Shown in pieces: positions 59,909 through 64,000 of a DNA stretch of 64,000 bases (position 1 is the stretch's first letter; every line of letters starts with the position of its first letter). Made by a program: the position numbers and the translations under genes. The notes beneath the pieces were generated by a model that saw nothing but the letters and a program-made list of their open reading frames with translations, ran no database searches and had not been told where the DNA came from. The stretch is from Saccharothrix syringae (GTDB lineage Bacteria > Actinomycetota > Actinomycetes > Mycobacteriales > Pseudonocardiaceae). The DNA is taken from positions 372,001-436,000 of the forward strand of contig NZ_CP034550.1 in assembly GCF_009498035.1 (NCBI RefSeq), in the 5' to 3' direction.

Positions 59909-62707
59909 ATGACCGACCGGATCAGGACAGGGCTGGAGTTCGGCGTCCTGGGGCCGTTGCAGGTCCTGGCCGACGGCCGGCCGCTCGTGATCGGTCGCAA
60001 GGGGATGCGCGGTCTGCTCGCCATGCTGGTGCTGGAGGCCAACCGGGTCGTCCCGATCGACGAGATCGTGGACAGCCTGTGGGACGAGGACCCGCCCGCC
60101 ACCGCCCGGACCATCGTGCACGGCTACGTGTCGCGGCTGCGCCGGATGCTGGAGGAGGCCGACCCGGCGGGTTCGGCGCGCATCCTGACCACGCCGCCGG
60201 GCTACCGGCTGTCGGTCGACCCGTGGCGGCTGGACTTCCACCGGGCCCGGCAGCTCGTGTCGTCCGCGCGGGGCAAGCCGGCGCCGATCCGGGCCCAGCT
60301 GCTGCGCGAGTCGCTGGGGCTGTGGCGGGGGCCGGTGCTGGCGGACGTGCCCGGCGAGCCGGTCACCACGGACCTGGAGGAGCTGCGGCTGGCCGCGCTG
60401 GAGGAGCGCATCGAGGCCGAGCTGGAGCTGGGGCGGCACCTGGAGCTGGTGGGCGAGCTGCGGCAGCTCGTCAACGAGCACCCGTTCCGGGAGCGCCTGG
60501 TCGGGCACATGATGCGGGCGCTGTACCGGTCGGGGCAGCGGGCCGACGCGCTGGACGCCTACCAGCGGTTCCACCGCCGCGTGGTCGACGAGCTGGGCAT
60601 CGACCCCGGGCCGGGGCTGCGGGTGCTGCACGAGCAGGTGCTGCGCGACGACCCGGCGCTGGACTCGCCCGGACCGCCCGAGGTGGTCACCGTGCCGCCG
60701 CGGCCGGGCGTGGTGGTGCCCGCGCAGCTCCCGGCGGCGGCCAGCGGGTTCACCGGCCGCGAGGAGGAGCTGGCCTGGCTGGACCGGCTGTGCGACGCGC
60801 GCGACCTGACCACGACGACGATCGCGGTGGTCAACGGCGCGCCGGGGATCGGCAAGAGCGAGCTGGCCGTCACCTGGGGGCACCGGCGCGCCGGGCAGTT
60901 CCCCGACGGGCTGCTGTTCGCCCCGCTGCACGGGTTCGCGCCCGACCGCGACCCGGTGGCGCCCGCGGAGGTGCTGGCCCGGTTCCTGCTGGCGCTGGGC
61001 GTGCCCGCGGACGGCGTGCCGCGCGACCTGGACGACCGGGTGGGGCTGTACCGGTCGGTGCTGGCCGGGCGGCGGGTGCTGGTCGTGCTCGACGACGCGT
61101 GGGACCCCGAGCACGTGCGGCAGCTCCTGCCGCCGGGCGCCGGGTCGGTGGTGCTGGTGACCAGCCGCAAGCGGATGGAGTCGCTGGTGGTCAGCAACGG
61201 CGCGCGGATGCTGACGCTGGACGCGCTGTCCGACGAGGAGTCGGTGCGGCTGCTCGACGAGGTGGTCGGCAAGCCGCTGTCGGAGCAGGAGCCGGTGGCC
61301 GCGCGGATGCTGGCCGAGCTGTGCGGGAACCTGCCGCTGGCGCTGCGGATCGCCGCGGCCAAGCTGGTGATCAGTCCGGAGTGGACGGTGGAGGCGCTGG
61401 TGGCGCAGCTCGCCGACGACGACGCGCGGCTGCGCGCGCTGGACCTGGCCGACACCGGCGTGGGGGTGGCGCGGGCGCTGGCCGTGTCGTACCGGAACCT
61501 GCCGCCGGAGCTGGCGGAGACCTTCCGCGCCGCCGGCGTGGTGCCCGGCCGGTGGGTGAGCCCGCACGCCGTGGCCGCGGTGTGCGGCACGGACCTGGGC
61601 ACCGCCGCCGGGCGGCTGGCGGACCTGGCCGACGCGCACCTGCTGGTCGAGCAGTGGCGGGGCGGGTTCGTGCTGCACGACCTCGTGCGGCTCTACGCGC
61701 GCGAGGTGCTGGAGGCGGAGGAGGCCGACCGGGCGCTGCGCCGGCTGGTCGACCACTACCTGGTCGCGTGCGACCACGCGCGGCGGCTCGTCCGGCCGGT
61801 GGCCGACGGCCTGGACTTCTCCGGGAACCCGGCCGCGCCCCGGCCCGCCACGTCGGCGCAGGCGCTGTCCTGGTTCGACAAGGAGTGGCCGAACATCATC
61901 GCGGTGGTGCACGCGGCGGCCGAGGCGGGGCTGCACCGGCGGGTCTGGCAGCTCGTGCGGCTGGTGCACACCTACTGCGTGACGCGGCTGGTGCGGCGGG
62001 AGTGGCAGGCGGTCGCCGAGATCGGGCTGGCCTCGGCCCGGGTGGTCGGCGACCGGTTCGGCGAGGTGCTGGTGCTGCACGCCATGCAGGACATCGACAA
62101 CCGCACCGGGTCGCTGCGGGGCACGCTGGAGCGGGCCGAGCTGGCCCACGCGATCGCGCTGGAGCTGGGCGAGGCGCGCTACGTGGTGATGACGCTGGAC
62201 AAGCTGGCGCTGGCGCTGGTCGCGGAGGGGCGGCTGGAGGAGGCGCTGGTGCGGCACCGGGAGGCCGTCGAGATCGCCAGGCGCGACGTCGACCCGATCG
62301 GCGAGGCGACCGTGCTCAACAACCTGGCCCAGACCGAGCAGCTGCTGGGGCAGCGGGAGAAGGCGGCGCAGCACCAGTTCCGGGCGGTGGAGCTGTACCA
62401 CCGGGTCGGTGACGAGCGGGCCTACGCGGTGGCGGTGAACAACCTCGCCGAGCTGTACGCCGAGCTGGGGCTGCTGCCCGAGGCCGAGGAGCACGCCCGG
62501 CAGGGCGTCGAGCTGGCCCGCGGCGGGTCGATGCAGTTCGAGGAGGCGTTCGGGCGGCAGGTGCTGGGTCAGGTGCTGGCCGCCCGGGGCGAGCGGGTGG
62601 CGGCGCAAGCGGAGCTCGCGGAATCGCTTCGGCTGTTCGTACGCCTGGGGTCGCCGCGGGCGACGTTGGTCCGAACGGCCCTTGAAGCGTTGACCACCGG
62701 GATTTAG
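59909..62707 (+). CDS. AfsR/SARP-type regulator with NB-ARC and TPR domains
   Basis: Large regulator of 932 aa. Residues ~12-103 are an OmpR-like winged helix (EFGVLGPLQVLADGRPLVIGRKGMRGLLAMLVL, IVHGYVSRLRRML), ~110-253 a bacterial transcriptional activation domain, ~275-560 an NB-ARC ATPase with Walker A GAPGIGKS (310-317) and Walker B VLVVLDDAWD, and ~690-930 TPR repeats (AEGRLEEALVRHREAVEIARR, AELGLLPEAEEHARQGVELA). AfsR-type proteins activate secondary metabolism after phosphorylation or ATP binding. No biosynthetic genes are visible next to it, so it could be global or control genes outside the window. Confidence 0.92.
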   Translation: MTDRIRTGLEFGVLGPLQVLADGRPLVIGRKGMRGLLAMLVLEANRVVPIDEIVDSLWDEDPPATARTIVHGYVSRLRRMLEEADPAGSARILTTPPGYRLSVDPWRLDFHRARQLVSSARGKPAPIRAQLLRESLGLWRGPVLADVPGEPVTTDLEELRLAALEERIEAELELGRHLELVGELRQLVNEHPFRERLVGHMMRALYRSGQRADALDAYQRFHRRVVDELGIDPGPGLRVLHEQVLRDDPALDSPGPPEVVTVPPRPGVVVPAQLPAAASGFTGREEELAWLDRLCDARDLTTTTIAVVNGAPGIGKSELAVTWGHRRAGQFPDGLLFAPLHGFAPDRDPVAPAEVLARFLLALGVPADGVPRDLDDRVGLYRSVLAGRRVLVVLDDAWDPEHVRQLLPPGAGSVVLVTSRKRMESLVVSNGARMLTLDALSDEESVRLLDEVVGKPLSEQEPVAARMLAELCGNLPLALRIAAAKLVISPEWTVEALVAQLADDDARLRALDLADTGVGVARALAVSYRNLPPELAETFRAAGVVPGRWVSPHAVAAVCGTDLGTAAGRLADLADAHLLVEQWRGGFVLHDLVRLYAREVLEAEEADRALRRLVDHYLVACDHARRLVRPVADGLDFSGNPAAPRPATSAQALSWFDKEWPNIIAVVHAAAEAGLHRRVWQLVRLVHTYCVTRLVRREWQAVAEIGLASARVVGDRFGEVLVLHAMQDIDNRTGSLRGTLERAELAHAIALELGEARYVVMTLDKLALALVAEGRLEEALVRHREAVEIARRDVDPIGEATVLNNLAQTEQLLGQREKAAQHQFRAVELYHRVGDERAYAVAVNNLAELYAELGLLPEAEEHARQGVELARGGSMQFEEAFGRQVLGQVLAARGERVAAQAELAESLRLFVRLGSPRATLVRTALEALTTGI

Positions 62708-62825
62708 CCGCCGTTTAGCTGCGGGGCCCGGGGTCGTGGGAACTTTGACGGGCGCTGATCAAGCCAGTGGGGTCGGCGCGCGGGTGGCTCTTGGAGGGGG
62801 GAATCCAGGGGGGAAAGCCACCCGG

Positions 62826-62867
62826 CCCGGTCGGCCGGCGTTCGGGGGAGAGCGCCGGCCGACCGGG
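62826..62867. terminator. Terminator between the AfsR-like gene and the SGNH hydrolase gene
   Basis: A perfect 15-bp stem (CCCGGTCGGCCGGCG and complement) with a 12-base loop in the gap of two convergent genes. Confidence 0.82.
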
Positions 62868-62887
62868 ACCCGACTCGTCGCGGTTGT

Positions 62888-63655
62888 TCAGTCCGAGGAC
62901 AGCGGGAGCAGTTCCGGGCGCTTCGGCGCCAGCCCGTCGCCCATCGACTCGCCCCGCAGCTGGCGGGCGATCCACGGCACCACGTGCTCGCGGGCCCACT
63001 TCAGGTCGTGGCGGCGCTGGGTCATCCAGTCCTCGTCCACCGGCGGCGGCCAGGGGGTGTTCCACTCCTCGTCCGGGGAGTGGCCCAGGACCTCCGCGGC
63101 GCGCAGCGCCACCCGGCGGTGTCCCTCCGGCGAGAGGTGCAGGCGGTCCTCCGACCAGGCCCGCCGGTCGTGCAGGACGGTCATCGACCAGAGGTCCACG
63201 ACCCGGCAGTGGTAGCGCTCGGCCACCGACCACAGGTGGCTGTTGTAGACGGCCACCTTGCCGCGCAGGGAGCGCAGGAGCGGGGTGTGCTTGGGGTCGA
63301 AGCCGGTGAAGATCAGGACCTCGCAGCCCGCGGCGCGCAGGTCGGCCACGGCGATCTCGTACACCTCGGCCACCGCGTCCGGGTCGCTGCCGGGCACCAG
63401 GATGTCGTTGCCGCCGCCGCAGAAGGTGACCAGCCTGGGCTTGAGCGAGACGGCCAGCGGGATCTGCTCGTCGACGATCTCCTGGAGCATCTTGCCCCGG
63501 ATGGCCAGGTTGGCGTAGCGCAGGCTCGGGTGCTTCAGGGACAGCATCGCGGCCAGCCGGTCCGCCCAGCCCACGTAGCCGCCGGTCGGCGCCGGGTCGT
63601 CCAGGCCCTCGGTGAAGCTGTCCCCCAGTGCGACGAAGCTGTCCAGGCGTTCCAT
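62888..63655 (-). CDS. SGNH/GDSL-family hydrolase
   Basis: Cytoplasmic esterase-fold protein of 255 aa. Block I FVALGDSFTEGLDD (Ser13), block II at the Gly of NLAIRGKM, block III TFCGGGNDILV (Asn) and block V DRLHLSPEGH (Asp/His) complete the catalytic set. There is no signal peptide. The extended C-terminus (WNTPWPPPVDEDWMTQRRHDLKWAREHVVPWIARQL) is shared by an actinomycete subgroup. It probably removes acyl groups from a metabolite or lipid; the substrate is unknown. Confidence 0.92.
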   Translation of the reverse strand: MERLDSFVALGDSFTEGLDDPAPTGGYVGWADRLAAMLSLKHPSLRYANLAIRGKMLQEIVDEQIPLAVSLKPRLVTFCGGGNDILVPGSDPDAVAEVYEIAVADLRAAGCEVLIFTGFDPKHTPLLRSLRGKVAVYNSHLWSVAERYHCRVVDLWSMTVLHDRRAWSEDRLHLSPEGHRRVALRAAEVLGHSPDEEWNTPWPPPVDEDWMTQRRHDLKWAREHVVPWIARQLRGESMGDGLAPKRPELLPLSSD

Positions 63656-63854
63656 GGTCCCTCCCTACGCGCGGCACCCCCGTGACCGCGCCAGTCAGCA
63701 TGCAACGCCATCGGGCGCCTGCGCCACCGCCGGTTCGCGACGCTGTTACCGATGTGTCACCCGCTGGTGTGAACCCGTGTCGGCAATGGGTGATTCACCG
63801 CGTTCGGGACCCGGAGATGTGGTGCACATCGCTCATCCCAACCCCGACAAATCC

Positions 63855-63917
63855 CGCGAGTCGAACCTCCAGAACCCCCGTGTCGAACCTCCGGGACCCC
63901 CGAGTTCGACATTCGGG
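63855..63917. repeat. Second copy of the dispersed ~63-bp repeat
   Basis: Matches the right arm of the hairpin at 36.9 kb at about 51 of 63 positions, with the same blocks CGCGAGTCGAACCT, ACCCCCGTGTCGAAC and GAGTTC..TTCGGG. Here only one arm is inside the window. It lies in the last 345 bp (63656-64000), which otherwise contains no gene and ends in GGGGCTGGGC-like simple repeats. Confidence 0.8.
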
Positions 63918-64000
63918 TGGGGCCGGTGAGAGGGGCGGGGCGGCGCGGCGCGGCGCTGGGCTGCGGCGGGGCTGGGCCGGGGCTGGGCTGGGGTGCGAGG

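Overview
The window is about 72-74% GC, uses GTG starts freely, has many ATGA/GTGA start-stop overlaps, and carries typical actinomycete genes: ClpC1, CarD, MhuD, a F420/PPOX-type enzyme, an AfsR/SARP regulator and an MsiK-type ATPase. I infer a filamentous actinomycete, most likely of the Pseudonocardiales (Saccharothrix/Actinosynnema/Lentzea-like). The exact genus cannot be read from the sequence.

Layout. 1-3.0 kb: the end of a ferric-siderophore ABC importer (two FecCD permeases, one ATPase), a convergent FhuF-like ferric reductase and an iron-box operator. 3.1-13.8 kb: housekeeping block with clpC (ClgR-like box upstream), pyroglutamyl peptidase, an endonuclease/exonuclease-fold membrane protein, Sir2, a MhuD-like heme oxygenase, an M1 peptidase, an alpha/beta hydrolase, a 2H phosphoesterase-like protein, mutY, a beta-carbonic anhydrase and a small membrane protein. 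13.9-25.4 kb: accessory metabolism with a luciferase-like oxidoreductase, two LacI regulators, a malEFG-type sugar importer, a frameshifted histidine phosphatase, an MsiK-like ATPase and znuACB. 25.5-32.1 kb: a GntR-headed operon with a tiny Cys-ending leader peptide, a two-cluster ferredoxin, a solute-binding protein with a NosL-like tail, an SsuBC-type transporter and an AprA/FrdA-like flavoprotein fused to HEAT repeats. 32.1-36.8 kb: a diguanylate cyclase, an MFS exporter and an MBOAT acyltransferase. 37-44.8 kb: a second housekeeping block, rlmB-cysS-HAD-PPOX-ispF-ispD-carD facing lpqE-radA. 45-49 kb: an OtsB-GH15 fusion and otsA. 49.8 kb: tRNA-Thr(TGT). 50-57.6 kb: a von Willebrand A protein, an aldo/keto reductase, a two-component system and, divergent to it, a ferric-reductase-like/FMN-binding/ApbE flavinylation operon. 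57.8-63.7 kb: a TetR regulator, an ADP-ribosylglycohydrolase, an AfsR-like regulator and an SGNH hydrolase.

From memory of the M. tuberculosis gene order (clpC1, mhuD, hydrolase, mutY, canB, Rv3587c, disA, radA, lpqE, carD, ispD, ispF, cysS, tsnR), the two housekeeping blocks are the halves of one ancestral neighbourhood. Here they are separated by about 23 kb of transport and redox genes, and disA is not next to radA.

The most interesting unit is 25.5-32.1 kb. It looks like a complete uptake-plus-redox system for an unidentified substrate, probably sulfur-containing. The leader peptide resembles actinomycete sulfur-gene leader peptides, the transporter is of the sulfonate/nitrate/taurine class, and the ferredoxin plus flavoprotein pair resembles AprB/AprA. 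Other points of interest are the paired LacI operators and a DasR-like dre site around the sugar genes, a dispersed ~63-bp repeat that forms a large hairpin at 36.9 kb and recurs at 63.9 kb, minisatellite-like repeats in several gene gaps, and a possible 37-aa protein translationally coupled to the diguanylate cyclase.
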